From NCBI RefSeq assembly GCF_013201035.1, contig NZ_CP053707.1:992001-1056000 (forward strand): a stretch of DNA of 64,000 nt. Reading direction: 5' to 3'. Each line of letters begins with the position of its first letter. Positions within the stretch are counted from its first letter, which is position 1. A program made the position numbers and the translations under genes. Under the pieces are notes generated by a model. It did not search any database and was not told the DNA's origin. It worked only from the letters and a program-made list of their open reading frames with translations. This stretch comes from Arthrobacter sp. NEB 688 (GTDB lineage Bacteria; Actinomycetota; Actinomycetes; Actinomycetales; Dermatophilaceae). Below are positions 1 to 8,881 of this stretch, in pieces.

Positions 1-1
1 C

Positions 2-472
2 CCGTGCGCCGCGTGGACGCTCGCCGACCTGCTCGTGCACATGGTCGACTCCCTCGAGGTCGTCACCGAGCTCTCGCTCGGTCGGATGGCACCGGTCGGC
101 CCGCCACCGACCTCGCGCCGGCCGACCGTGCTGGCCGAGCACCTGCGGGTGCTCGGGTGCGTGCTGCTCGAGGGCTGGGTGCGGGACGGCGGGCCCGGGC
201 CGGTGCTCGTGGGCGACCGGCGCCTCGAGCCGGACGTCGCGCTCGAGGTCTCGTCGCTGGAGGTGGCGGTGCACGGGTGGGACGTCGCGAGGGCCCTGGG
301 GTCGACGGCGCCGTTCCCGTCGCTGCTCGCCGCCGCGCTGCTGCCGGTCGCGCTGCGGCGGGTCCCGGCCGGCGTCCGGCACCCCCGGTTCGCGCCCCCG
401 CTCGTGCCCTCCGGCACCGACCCCGCCTCGCTCCTCCTCGCGCACCTCGGCCGGGCGCACCCCGTCGAGTGA
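2..472 (+). CDS. Maleylpyruvate isomerase/DinB-like protein, 5' end missing
   Basis: The reading frame is open from base 2 and ends with TGA at 470-472, so the start lies outside the window. The first visible residues, PCAAWTLADLLVHMVDSLEV, look like the WTVRDLLAHM segment at the start of mycothiol-dependent maleylpyruvate isomerase/DinB four-helix proteins (TIGR03086-like), including the metal-ligand-type histidine. Later it has 'SLEVAVHGWDVARALG', the 'E.avHgWDla.A.G' signature of the same superfamily. Family members are metal-dependent thiol (mycothiol) transferases or isomerases; the substrate cannot be told. The stop codon lies inside the left arm of a long hairpin shared with the convergent pxpC gene. 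Confidence 0.7.
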   Translation, partial: PCAAWTLADLLVHMVDSLEVVTELSLGRMAPVGPPPTSRRPTVLAEHLRVLGCVLLEGWVRDGGPGPVLVGDRRLEPDVALEVSSLEVAVHGWDVARALGSTAPFPSLLAAALLPVALRRVPAGVRHPRFAPPLVPSGTDPASLLLAHLGRAHPVE

Positions 473-528
473 ACAGGACGCGCCGCTGGCGGACCGGCGG
501 GCACGGCGTGTCCTGTTCGCTCGACGGG
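461..528. terminator. Long hairpin between convergent genes
   Basis: Arms 461-485 and 504-528 are inverted copies (25 nt, two mismatches: GTCGAGTGAACAGGAC against GTCCTGTTCGCTCGAC). The left arm contains the stop codon of the upstream gene, and pxpC ends at 553 from the other side, so it probably terminates both transcripts. There is no T-run, as is usual at this G+C. Confidence 0.65.
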
Positions 529-552
529 TGGGGGCGTGCCGGGGTCGGCGGC

Positions 553-1440
553 TCAGGGGCCCCGGCGGGGCGTGGCGGGGCGCAGGCGCACGGACTCACC
601 GGGGCGCAGCTGGGCCGCGCGGTCGGCGGCGGCGTCGGTGAGCACGGCGACCACGGGGTAGCCCCCGGTCACCGGGTGGTCGGCGAGGAACACGACGGCC
701 TCGCCGCCGGGCGGAAGCTGGACGGCGCCGCGGACCATCCCCTCGCTCGCGAGCTCGACGCCCGCGTGCTCCGGGAGGCGCAGCAGCGGAGGGCCGACCG
801 GCCGCAGGCGCACCCCGACCCGGTCGCTGTCGGGGCCGACGACCCAGCCGCCGCGGACCACGGCGTCGAGCCCGCCGACCCAGGACGAGCGCGGCCCGGG
901 CAGCACGTCGAGGACGACGTCGCCCGTCGGTGGTGCCCACCGGGCGGCGTGGTCGACGTGCGGGAAGGTCGCCGGCGCCGCCCCGACCGGCAGGACGTCA
1001 CCGACCCGGACCGGCGGCGGCCCGAGCCCGGCGAGGACGTCGGTCGAGCGCGAGCCGAGGACGGCCGGGACGTCGAGGCCGCCGCGCACGGCGAGGTAGG
1101 ACCGCAGGCCCGACGCCGGTGCGCCGAGGGCGAGCTCGGCGCCGTCGACGAGCTCGAGCACGGCCGCGGGCGGCACCGGCCGGCCGTCGAGCGCCAGCGG
1201 GCCCACCGCGCCGGTGACGGCGACGAGCATCCGCCCGCGGGCGCGCACGACGAGGCCGCCGAGCAGGACCTCGAGCGCGGCCGGGGCGTCGGCGTGCCCG
1301 AGGAGCCGGCACGCGAGGCGGTGGGCGGCGCGGTCGGCGGCCCCGGACCGGCCGACCCCGACCGCGGCGAGCCCCGGCCGCCCGGCGTCCTCGAGCAGCA
1401 CCTGGGGGCCGGTGCGCAGGACCTCGAGCGCGCTGCTCAT
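553..1440 (-). CDS. pxpC: 5-oxoprolinase subunit C (biotin-dependent carboxyltransferase family)
   Basis: The product (295 aa) belongs to the KipA/PxpC family: the N-terminal 'LRTGPQVLLEDAGRPG', 'GVGRSGAADRAAHRLACRLLG' region and the C-terminal 'GMVRGAVQLPPGGEAVVFLADHPVTGGYPVVAVL' region are its conserved blocks. PxpABC uses ATP to open 5-oxoproline (pyroglutamate), a damage product of glutamine and glutamate, to glutamate in the cytosol. The ATG at 1438-1440 overlaps the pxpB stop (ATGA), showing translational coupling. It is the last gene of the pxpA-pxpB-pxpC operon, and the length is normal. Confidence 0.9.
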   Translation of the reverse strand: MSSALEVLRTGPQVLLEDAGRPGLAAVGVGRSGAADRAAHRLACRLLGHADAPAALEVLLGGLVVRARGRMLVAVTGAVGPLALDGRPVPPAAVLELVDGAELALGAPASGLRSYLAVRGGLDVPAVLGSRSTDVLAGLGPPPVRVGDVLPVGAAPATFPHVDHAARWAPPTGDVVLDVLPGPRSSWVGGLDAVVRGGWVVGPDSDRVGVRLRPVGPPLLRLPEHAGVELASEGMVRGAVQLPPGGEAVVFLADHPVTGGYPVVAVLTDAAADRAAQLRPGESVRLRPATPRRGP

Positions 1441-2090
1441 CCGTCCACCGCGACGAACCGGACGACCCCGCCGGGCCGCAGCAGGGCGGGCGGGTCGTGG
1501 TCGGGGCGCCAGAGCCCGACGTCGGTCCGCCCGACCAGCCGCCAGCCGCCCGGCGAGGCGCGCGGGTAGATGCCGGAGAACTCCCCGGCGAGACCGACCG
1601 ACCCTGCCGGCACCGACGCGCGGGGGGTGTCGCGCCGGGGCACGCGCAGCCGCGGGTCGCCGCCGACGAGGTAGGCGAACCCCGGCGCGAACCCGCCGAA
1701 CGCGACCCGCCACGGCGTGCCGGTGTGCGCGGCCACGACGGCCGCGGGGTCCATCCCGACCAGCCGGGCGACCTCGTCGAGGTCGGGGCCGTCGTAGCGC
1801 ACCGGCACCTCGACCACCGGTCCCTCGGGCGGAACGGGCCCGTCGGTGCCGACCCGCGGCGCGAGGGCGCGCACGGCCTCGGCCAGGCGGGCGGGGACGA
1901 CGTCGTCGCCGACGAGCAGCAGGGTCCGGGCGGCCGGCACGACGTCGGCCACCGACCCCCACGGCCCCTCGCCGGACGCGACGGCGGCCCGGACGGCGGC
2001 GGCCAGCGCGAGCACCTCGGTGAGGCCGGGCACCTCGACGAGGACGGCGTGCTCCCCGGCGGGCAGGACCTGCACGGGCACCCCGCTCAC
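1437..2090 (-). CDS. pxpB: 5-oxoprolinase subunit B
   Basis: The product is 217 aa, from a GTG start at 2088-2090 that overlaps the pxpA stop (GTGA). It carries the KipI/PxpB motif 'VAFGGFAPGFAYLVGGDP' and 'PRASVPAGSVGLAGEFSGIYP', characteristic of allophanate-hydrolase subunit 1-like (CT_C_D) domains. It forms the ATP-dependent oxoprolinase with PxpA and PxpC. The GTG start is preferred over upstream in-frame ATGs because those would overlap most of pxpA, and because the four-base overlap matches the next junction. Confidence 0.9.
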   Translation of the reverse strand: MSGVPVQVLPAGEHAVLVEVPGLTEVLALAAAVRAAVASGEGPWGSVADVVPAARTLLLVGDDVVPARLAEAVRALAPRVGTDGPVPPEGPVVEVPVRYDGPDLDEVARLVGMDPAAVVAAHTGTPWRVAFGGFAPGFAYLVGGDPRLRVPRRDTPRASVPAGSVGLAGEFSGIYPRASPGGWRLVGRTDVGLWRPDHDPPALLRPGGVVRFVAVDG

Positions 2091-2854
2091 GGCTCGACGA
2101 CCGCCAGCAGGCCGATGCCGGCCGCCGCCAGCGCGTCGCGGACCGCCACGGCCACCGAGACCGCGCCGGGGGTGTCGCCGTGGACGCAGACCGAGTCCGG
2201 GGCGACCCGGACGAGCGTGCCGTCGACGGCCTCGACGACGCCGTCGCGCACCATCCGCACGACCCGCTCGGCGACCTGCGCCGGGTCGGTGACGAGCGCG
2301 CCGGGGTCGCGGCGGGGCACGAGGTGGCCGGTGGCGTCGTAGCCGCGGTCGGCGAACGCCTCGCCGAGGGTGGCCAGCCCGGCCTCTGCCGCGACCGCGA
2401 GCAGCACCGAGCCGGGCAGGCCGAGCAGAGGCAGCGTGCGGTCCCAGGCGAGGACGGCCTCGACGACCGCCCGCGCCTGCCCCTCGTCGACCGCGGCCGT
2501 CGTGTAGAGCGCGCCGTGCGCCTTGACGTACCGGACCGCGGTGCCGGCCACGCGGCACATCGCCTCCAAGGCGCCGAGCTGGTAGAGCACGTCCGCCGTG
2601 AGGTCCTCCGGCGCGACGTCGATGCGCCGCCGCCCGAAGCCCGCGAGGTCGCGGTAGCCGACCTGCGCCCCGACGGCCACGCCCGCCGCGGCCGCCTGCG
2701 CGACGGTGCGGCGGATGGTCGTCGGGTCCCCGGCGTGGAAGCCGCAGGCGACGTTCGCGCTGGTCACGACCCGCAGCATCGCGGCGTCGTCGCCGAGGGT
2801 CCACGCCCCGAAGGACTCGCCGAGGTCGGCGTTGAGGTCGATGACGGAGCCCAC
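2087..2854 (-). CDS. pxpA: 5-oxoprolinase subunit A (LamB/YcsF family)
   Basis: The product is 255 aa. It opens with IDLNADLGESFG and contains VACGFHAGDP and VKAHGALY, the metal-site and fold signatures of the LamB/YcsF (PxpA) family. It is the first gene of the operon. No ATG is available next to the conserved N-terminus; the GTG at 2852-2854 is chosen because a TANNNT -10 element (TAGCGT, minus strand, 2862-2867) ends seven bases upstream, which implies a leaderless transcript starting at or near that GTG. Cytosolic. Confidence 0.9.
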   Translation of the reverse strand: MGSVIDLNADLGESFGAWTLGDDAAMLRVVTSANVACGFHAGDPTTIRRTVAQAAAAGVAVGAQVGYRDLAGFGRRRIDVAPEDLTADVLYQLGALEAMCRVAGTAVRYVKAHGALYTTAAVDEGQARAVVEAVLAWDRTLPLLGLPGSVLLAVAAEAGLATLGEAFADRGYDATGHLVPRRDPGALVTDPAQVAERVVRMVRDGVVEAVDGTLVRVAPDSVCVHGDTPGAVSVAVAVRDALAAAGIGLLAVVEP

Positions 2855-2861
2855 CCCGCCG

Positions 2862-2867
2862 ACGCTA
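2862..2867 (-). promoter_or_regulatory. -10 element of pxpABC (TAGCGT)
   Basis: On the minus strand TAGCGT lies seven bases before the pxpA GTG. The same geometry, TANNNT followed by 6-7 bases and then a start codon, precedes four other genes in the window (8435, 10116, 27398, 39683), which supports a leaderless promoter. No convincing -35 is visible. Confidence 0.45.
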
Positions 2868-2962
2868 CCGGCCGACCGGGGGCCGGACCCCAAGGCAACC
2901 CCAAGGTCGTGGCGGGACCCTGCGCGAGTCGGCGCGCAGGGGCGCCGGGAAGGTGGACCGTC

Positions 2963-5900
2963 ATGGTCGAGCACAGCAGTCGACAGGGGCTCCGTGGGCC
3001 CGCGGCACGTGCGGCGGGCCGGTCCCGCCGCGGACGGCACGGATGGCGCGGCCTGGTCGTCGCCGTCGTGGCGGTCACGGTGGGGGGTGGCGCCGTCCCG
3101 GCGCTCGCCGCACCGGCGCCGACCGCGACGGTCGGCGCGGGGTTCACCGTGACCCGGGGTGACCTCGCGTTCATCCTCAAGCAGATCCGGATCGCCGAGC
3201 GGCACAGCACGACGTTCACCGCCGCGGACCCCTGCGGCACGCTGGTCAACCAGCCCGGGGACGGCATCCCCGACGCCGAGCAGGTGCCGGACATCCTCAC
3301 GGCGTACGGCCTGCGCACGGTCGACGGCTCGTGCAACAACCTCAAGGACGCGGGCACCTTCCGGGTCGCGGCGGCGGACGAGCTCTTCCCGCGCCTGACC
3401 ACGCCCGTCTTCCGGGACGCCGACCCGATCACCCCGAGCCTGCCCGTCGGCGCCCCCGGCGACACGAGCTACGCGCAGAAGACCGGCAACGTCGTCGACG
3501 CCCAGCCGCGGGTCGTCAGCAACCTCGTCGCCGACCAGACCGTCACCAACCCGGCCGCCGTCGCCGCCGCGGGCCACCCGGTGCGCTCGCAGAGCACGTC
3601 GGCCACCGCGGTGCCCTGCACGACGGACCCCGACCCCTCGACGGACCCGCCGGTCGTCGCGGACCCGCCCGGCTGCACGCCGAGCCACCAGACGCTGTTC
3701 ATCCCGAACATCACGACCGACGTCGGGCTCTCCCCGCCGTACAACAGCCTGTTCACCTTCTTCGGGCAGTTCTTCGACCACGGCATCGACCAGACGGTCA
3801 AGGGCGGCGCCTCCGTGTTCGTGCCGCTCAAGGCCGACGACCCGCTCGTGACCCTCGGGCCGGACGGCCGCGCGGCCACCGGCGACGAGGTCCCGCCGTC
3901 GCGGCGCTTCATGGTGCTGACGCGGGCCCGCAACCAGAAGGGCGAGGACGGGGTGCTCGGCACCTCCGACGACGTCCAGGAGGCCGCGAACACCGACACC
4001 CCCTGGATCGACCAGAGCCAGACCTACACCTCGCACGCCTCCCACCAGGTCTTCCTGCGCGAGTACCGCGCGGCCACCGGCCCGGTCGGGTCGAGCAGCC
4101 CCGCGGCGGTCGCCACCGGGCACCTCCTCGACGGCCTGCCCGCCGGCGCCACGTACGCCGGGTCGCCGGACATGACCGGCGGCGAGTCGACGTGGGCCGC
4201 GGTCCGCAAGCAGGCCCGCGAGCTGCTCGGGCTGGAGCTGTCCGACCGCGACGCGCTCGACGTGCCGATGCTCGCGACCGACCCCTACGGCAACTTCCTG
4301 CCCGGCCCGGCGCGCGGCCTCCCGCAGTACGTCACCGCGAGCGGCCTCGTCGAGGGCGACACCGAGCACCCGGTGCCCGTGCCCGCCGACGCCGCCCACT
4401 TCGACACCCCGTTCCTCACGGACATCGCGCACGCCGCGGACCCCTCGCAGGTCGACACCGACCACGACGGCGCCCCCGACACGTGGCCGACCCCGGACGC
4501 CGACGACGTCGTGACGGCCGGTCCGACCGCGCCCGGCACCTACGACGACGAGCTCCTCGCGTCGCACGCCGCGTGCGGTGACGGCCGCTGCAACGAGAAC
4601 ATCGCGCTCACCTCCGTCCACCAGGTCTTCCACTCCGAGCACAACCGGCTCGTCGACGACATCCGCGCCACGCTCGAGGGCGACACCACCAGCGCCGGCC
4701 GCGCCGCGCTCGCGCAGTGGCAGTCGGTCGGCGTCGCCGGCGCCGACGGCACCGGGTCGTGGAGCTACGGCCAGCGCCTCTTCCAGGCGGCCCGGTTCGT
4801 CACCGAGATGGAGTACCAGCACCTCGTCTTCGAGGAGTTCGGGCGCAAGGTGCAGCCGGCCATCCGGCCCTTCCACGTGTACTCGCCCGACGTGAACCCG
4901 GCGATCAGCGCCGAGTTCGCCCACGCGGTGTACCGCTTCGGTCACTCGATGCTCGACGAGACCGTCTCCCGGCACGTCGTGGCCGCGGACGGCTCGCAGA
5001 CGGACGCCTCGCTGCCGCTGCTCGACGCCTTCCTCTCGCCGCCGACGCTCTACGACGGCGGTGCGGCGGGCCCGCTGACCGCGGCCCAGGGCGCCGGGGC
5101 GGTGTTCATGGGCTCCTCGGACCAGACGGGCAACGAGATCGACGAGTTCGTCACCGAGACGCTGCGCAACAACCTGCTCGGGCTGCCGCTCGACCTGGCG
5201 ACCCTCAACCTCACCCGGGCGCGGGAGGCCGGGGTGCCCCCGCTCAACGGGGTGCGCCGGCAGATCTTCGAGCGGACGCACGACGCGGCGCTGACGCCCT
5301 ACGAGAGCTGGAGCGACCTCGGCCAGCACCTCAAGCACCCCGAGTCGCTCGTCAACTTCGTCGCGGCCTACGGGCGACACCCGTCCATCCTCGCCGCCAC
5401 GACGACGGCCGAGCGGCGCGACGCCGCCCGGGCGATCGTCGACCCGACCGCGACCGACGTCGCGCCGTCCGACGCCGCCGACTTCATGTTCGGCACCGGC
5501 GACTGGGCGAGCACGGCCGACGGCGTGACGACCACCGGCGTCGACGACGTCGACCTGTGGATCGGCGGCCTCGCCGAGGTGACCAACCTCAACGGCGGGA
5601 TGCTCGGCAGCACGTTCAACTACGTCTTCCAGAACCAGATGGAGGACCTCCAGGACCACGACCGGCTCTACTACCTGGCCCGTACCCCCGGGATGAACCT
5701 GCGCACGCAGCTCGAGGGGAACTCGTTCTCCGAGATCATCATGCGCAACACCGAGGGCACCCGGACGCTCAAGGCCGACGCCTTCGCCCGGGCGGACTGC
5801 AAGTTCGAGCTGGGCAACCTCGCCGGGACGCCCGCGGGCTACGCGGCGAGCGGGGCCACCGTGGCCGACGACCCGACCTCGGAGTGCAACGAGACCAAGC

Positions 5901-8284
5901 TGCTCCTGCGGCGGCCGGACGGCACCATCCAGTACCGCTCGGTCAACAGCGTCGACCCGCCCGGCATCAACGGCCAGGCCGTGTACGACGGGACGTCGGG
6001 GGCCGACCGCGTCGCCGGCGGCGTCGACAACGACACCTTCTGGGGTGGCCCGGGCGCCGACGTCATCGAGGGCGGCGGGGGCGACGACATCGCCCTCGGC
6101 GGCCCCGGCAACGACGTCATCACCGACCTCGACGGCGCGGACGTGCCCAAGGGTGGGCCCGGCAACGACGCCATCGACGCCGGCCCCGGCGACGACATCG
6201 TCCACGGCAACGACGGCGACGACCTGCTCAACGGCGGCGCCAACGACAACGAGGTCTTCGCCGGTCCCGGCAACGACCTGGTCATCGCCGGCCAGGGCGC
6301 GGACGCCGTCTTCGGTGGCGGTGGCGACGACTGGATCCAGGGCGGCACCGGCCAGGACCTGCTCCAGGGCGACCACGGCGCACCGTTCTTCGACGACCCG
6401 GCCGAGACGGCTCCCGGCAACGACGTCTTCGTCGGCCAGGTCGGCGAGAACGACTACGACGCCGAGGGCGGCGACGACATCATGAGCCAGAACGCCGCGG
6501 TCGACCGCAACGCGGGCGCCGGCGGGTTCGACTGGGCCATCCACCAGTACGACACCGTCAAGGCCGACGACGACCTGATGATCAACAACAACCTCGGCGG
6601 CCTGCCGATCCAGGTGATCACCAACCGCGACCGCTGGCAGGAGACGGAGGCCGTGTCCGGTGGTCCGCTGAACGACACGATCAAGGGCACGACGAACGTC
6701 CTCGCCTTCCCGAGGCTCGTCGGCGGTGGCGGCTTCACCGGCTGCGACGCGATCGACCAGGAGGGGCTGGCCCGCATCGACGGCCTCGCCGACGTCCTCC
6801 CGCCGGTGTCGACCTGGACCGGGACGGCCGAGGAGACCGCCTCCCTGTCCGCGAGCGGCACCTGCCCGCTGACCGGAGCGGTCTGGGGTGAGGGCGACGT
6901 CCTCCTCGGCGGCGCCGGCAACGACACCTTCACCGGCCGCGCCGGCGACGACGTCATCGACGGCGACAAGGAGCTGCGGGTCGCGCTGAGCGTCCGCACG
7001 AACCCCGCCGACCCGGCCACCGAGATCGGCACGACCGACCTCATCGAGGGCGTCGCGAAGACCGGTACCTTCGGCCCGGGCACCAGCGGCATGACCCTCC
7101 AGACGGCGGTCTTCAAGGGCCTCGTCGACCCGGGCAACGTCGTGGCGGTCCGCCGCATCACGACGCCGACGACGCCGGCAGCGGACTGCGGCACCACCGC
7201 ACCCCGCAACTGCGACGTCGCCACCTTCGTCGGCACCCGCGCGACCTACGTCATCACGGCCAACGCCGACGGCACGGTCAGCGTCCGCGACACGACGAGC
7301 ACGCCGCCCGCCGTGGGCGGGGCGACCCGGGGTGACGGCACCGACCGGCTGCGGAACATCGAGGCGCTGCAGTTCAGCGACCAGCGGGTGCTCGTCCGCA
7401 CCCCCGCGGCGCCCGCGAGCGTCACCGCGGTCGCCGGCACCGCCCGCAACGCGACGGTCTCGTGGACGGCGGCCCCGGCCAATGGCGGCCCGACCTTCAC
7501 GAGCTACACGCTCGTCGTGCGCTCCGGCGGCGCCGAGGTCAGCCGGGTCACCGGCATCGGGACGGGCATCCGCGCCCGCTCGGTCACGGGCCTGACGGCC
7601 GGGCAGTCCTACACCTTCACCGTCCAGGCCGTGAACCTCTTCGGGGCCGGGCCGGCGACGGAGTCGAACGCCGTGACCGCCGTGGGCCCGCCGCTGGCCC
7701 CGACCGCGCTCGTCGGGGCCCGCGGTGACGCCTCGGCGCTGCTGTCCTGGACCCCGCCGAGCGACACCGGTGGCCTGCCGATCACGGGCTACCAGCTGCA
7801 GGTGCGCACCGGCACGACCGTCGTCGAGACCCGCACCCTCACCGGGGCGCCGACGAGCACGACGGTGACCGGCCTGACCAACGGGACGACGTACTCGTTC
7901 CGGCTGGCGGCGGTCAACGCCGTGGGAGCCAGCGCCGTCTCCACGGCCTCGAACACCGTCACCCCCGCCGGGGTGCCGGGCCAGGCCGGCATCCTCGCCC
8001 CCACCCAGGGGGCGGCGGGCGGCGCGCTCACCGCGAGCGCGAACTGGGCGGCGCCGACGAGCACCGGCGGGTCCGCGATCACGGGCTACCGGGTGACGGC
8101 GCTGCGGATGGACACCGACGGCGTCACCCCCGTCGGGTCGCCGACCATCGCGGTCGTCGGGGCGAACGTCCGGACCCGCTCCTTCACCCTCCCGGCGGGC
8201 ACCTACCGCTTCGAGGTCGTCGCCTTCAACAGCGTCGGTGACGGACCGGTCTCGGAGCGCTCCACGGCGGTGGCTCCCCGGTAG
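2963..8284 (+). CDS. Exported animal-type haem peroxidase with RTX repeats and three fibronectin III domains
   Basis: The product is 1773 aa. A hydrophobic stretch (residues about 30-45) followed by 'VPALAAPAP' is a signal peptide with cleavage near 50. Residues about 225-1010 form an An_peroxidase-type domain: 'FFGQFFDHGID' with Asp272-His273 (distal site), 'HSEHNRLVDD' with His560-Asn-Arg562, and 'YRFGHSMLDE' with His661 as probable proximal haem ligand. Residues about 1013-1137 and 1310-1336 are GGxGxDxx-type RTX calcium-binding nonapeptides. Residues about 1481-1773 hold three fibronectin III repeats. It probably acts outside the cell or on the surface. SD GGAAGG precedes ATG 2963. It stands alone; two overlapping hairpins follow. 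The oxidised substrate cannot be predicted. Confidence 0.88.
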   Translation: MVEHSSRQGLRGPAARAAGRSRRGRHGWRGLVVAVVAVTVGGGAVPALAAPAPTATVGAGFTVTRGDLAFILKQIRIAERHSTTFTAADPCGTLVNQPGDGIPDAEQVPDILTAYGLRTVDGSCNNLKDAGTFRVAAADELFPRLTTPVFRDADPITPSLPVGAPGDTSYAQKTGNVVDAQPRVVSNLVADQTVTNPAAVAAAGHPVRSQSTSATAVPCTTDPDPSTDPPVVADPPGCTPSHQTLFIPNITTDVGLSPPYNSLFTFFGQFFDHGIDQTVKGGASVFVPLKADDPLVTLGPDGRAATGDEVPPSRRFMVLTRARNQKGEDGVLGTSDDVQEAANTDTPWIDQSQTYTSHASHQVFLREYRAATGPVGSSSPAAVATGHLLDGLPAGATYAGSPDMTGGESTWAAVRKQARELLGLELSDRDALDVPMLATDPYGNFLPGPARGLPQYVTASGLVEGDTEHPVPVPADAAHFDTPFLTDIAHAADPSQVDTDHDGAPDTWPTPDADDVVTAGPTAPGTYDDELLASHAACGDGRCNENIALTSVHQVFHSEHNRLVDDIRATLEGDTTSAGRAALAQWQSVGVAGADGTGSWSYGQRLFQAARFVTEMEYQHLVFEEFGRKVQPAIRPFHVYSPDVNPAISAEFAHAVYRFGHSMLDETVSRHVVAADGSQTDASLPLLDAFLSPPTLYDGGAAGPLTAAQGAGAVFMGSSDQTGNEIDEFVTETLRNNLLGLPLDLATLNLTRAREAGVPPLNGVRRQIFERTHDAALTPYESWSDLGQHLKHPESLVNFVAAYGRHPSILAATTTAERRDAARAIVDPTATDVAPSDAADFMFGTGDWASTADGVTTTGVDDVDLWIGGLAEVTNLNGGMLGSTFNYVFQNQMEDLQDHDRLYYLARTPGMNLRTQLEGNSFSEIIMRNTEGTRTLKADAFARADCKFELGNLAGTPAGYAASGATVADDPTSECNETKLLLRRPDGTIQYRSVNSVDPPGINGQAVYDGTSGADRVAGGVDNDTFWGGPGADVIEGGGGDDIALGGPGNDVITDLDGADVPKGGPGNDAIDAGPGDDIVHGNDGDDLLNGGANDNEVFAGPGNDLVIAGQGADAVFGGGGDDWIQGGTGQDLLQGDHGAPFFDDPAETAPGNDVFVGQVGENDYDAEGGDDIMSQNAAVDRNAGAGGFDWAIHQYDTVKADDDLMINNNLGGLPIQVITNRDRWQETEAVSGGPLNDTIKGTTNVLAFPRLVGGGGFTGCDAIDQEGLARIDGLADVLPPVSTWTGTAEETASLSASGTCPLTGAVWGEGDVLLGGAGNDTFTGRAGDDVIDGDKELRVALSVRTNPADPATEIGTTDLIEGVAKTGTFGPGTSGMTLQTAVFKGLVDPGNVVAVRRITTPTTPAADCGTTAPRNCDVATFVGTRATYVITANADGTVSVRDTTSTPPAVGGATRGDGTDRLRNIEALQFSDQRVLVRTPAAPASVTAVAGTARNATVSWTAAPANGGPTFTSYTLVVRSGGAEVSRVTGIGTGIRARSVTGLTAGQSYTFTVQAVNLFGAGPATESNAVTAVGPPLAPTALVGARGDASALLSWTPPSDTGGLPITGYQLQVRTGTTVVETRTLTGAPTSTTVTGLTNGTTYSFRLAAVNAVGASAVSTASNTVTPAGVPGQAGILAPTQGAAGGALTASANWAAPTSTGGSAITGYRVTALRMDTDGVTPVGSPTIAVVGANVRTRSFTLPAGTYRFEVVAFNSVGDGPVSERSTAVAPR

Positions 8285-8287
8285 GCC

Positions 8288-8345
8288 GTCCGCCGGTGAC
8301 CGGTGGCGCCCTGCCGGCGCACCCTCTCACCGGTCACCGGCGGAC
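8288..8345. terminator. 18-bp perfect inverted repeat after the peroxidase gene
   Basis: GTCCGCCGGTGACCGGTG at 8288-8305 is exactly complementary to 8328-8345, with a 22-nt loop. It begins three bases after the peroxidase stop codon and shares 8341-8345 with the next hairpin, so the two cannot form fully at once. Confidence 0.65.
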
Positions 8346-8385
8346 CCCCTGCCACGTCGTCCAGGACGACGCGGCAGGGGGTCCG
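8341..8385. terminator. Near-perfect 45-nt palindrome
   Basis: CGGACCCCCTGCC (8341-8353) pairs with 8373-8385, and the inner CGTCGTCC/GGACGACG pair at 8355-8371 extends the stem to 21 bp with one A/C mismatch. It is probably the main terminator of the peroxidase transcript. Confidence 0.6.
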
Positions 8386-8422
8386 GCACATCGGGCCGGG
8401 GTCCTCGGGCGGGAGCCGGTCC

Positions 8423-8428
8423 TACGCT
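8423..8428 (+). promoter_or_regulatory. -10 element TACGCT of the PPOX gene
   Basis: TACGCT ends six bases before the ATG at 8435 and there is no Shine-Dalgarno between them, so a leaderless transcript is likely. Confidence 0.45.
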
Positions 8429-8434
8429 GGGCCC

Positions 8435-8860
8435 ATGAGCGCCGCCGAGCACCCCCTCGCCTCCGCGAAGTACGTGTCCCTCACGACCTTCCGCCGCGAC
8501 GGCCGGGCCGTGTCGACCCCGGTCTGGGTCGCGCCCGCCGTCGACGGCACCGACCGGCTGGCCGTCATCACGGTGGACTCCACCGGCAAGACCAAGCGGC
8601 TGGGCCACACGCGACGGGTCGAGCTTCGGCCGTGCTCGGTGCGGGGCGCGGTCGAGGACGGGGCGCCCACCTACCGCGGCGAGGGGGTCGTCGTCCGTTC
8701 GCCGGAGGAGGTCGCGCAGGTCCGGGCCGCGGTCGTCGCGAAGTACGGTCTGCCGGCGCGCTTCTCCGACCTCGTCGAGAAGGTCACCGGCCTCGTCGGC
8801 ATCCGGCGCACCCCGCGCGCGGGCATCCTGCTCGAGGTCGAGCGCACGCCGGTCGCCTGA
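8435..8860 (+). CDS. PPOX-class, probably F420-dependent, oxidoreductase
   Basis: The product is a 141-aa split-barrel flavin/F420-binding protein. It starts 'HPLASAKYVSLTTFRRDGRAVSTPVWVAP' (the opening strand pair of TIGR03666-like PPOX proteins) and has 'GKTKRLGHTRRVELRPC', where K and R typically contact the cofactor phosphates. Such enzymes reduce or bind small planar substrates with F420 or FMN; the actual substrate is unknown. ATG 8435 is chosen over upstream in-frame codons because of the -10 element just before it. Monocistronic; it faces a palindromic repeat array downstream. Confidence 0.75.
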   Translation: MSAAEHPLASAKYVSLTTFRRDGRAVSTPVWVAPAVDGTDRLAVITVDSTGKTKRLGHTRRVELRPCSVRGAVEDGAPTYRGEGVVVRSPEEVAQVRAAVVAKYGLPARFSDLVEKVTGLVGIRRTPRAGILLEVERTPVA

Positions 8861-8881
8861 CCCGATCCCTCCCGACGGGGT

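Noticed and set aside
2087-6544. Very long minus-strand open frame across the pxp operon and peroxidase gene
   Set aside because: Except for its real pxpA end, it is antisense to a peroxidase with clear domains; low stop-codon frequency at this G+C makes such frames common.
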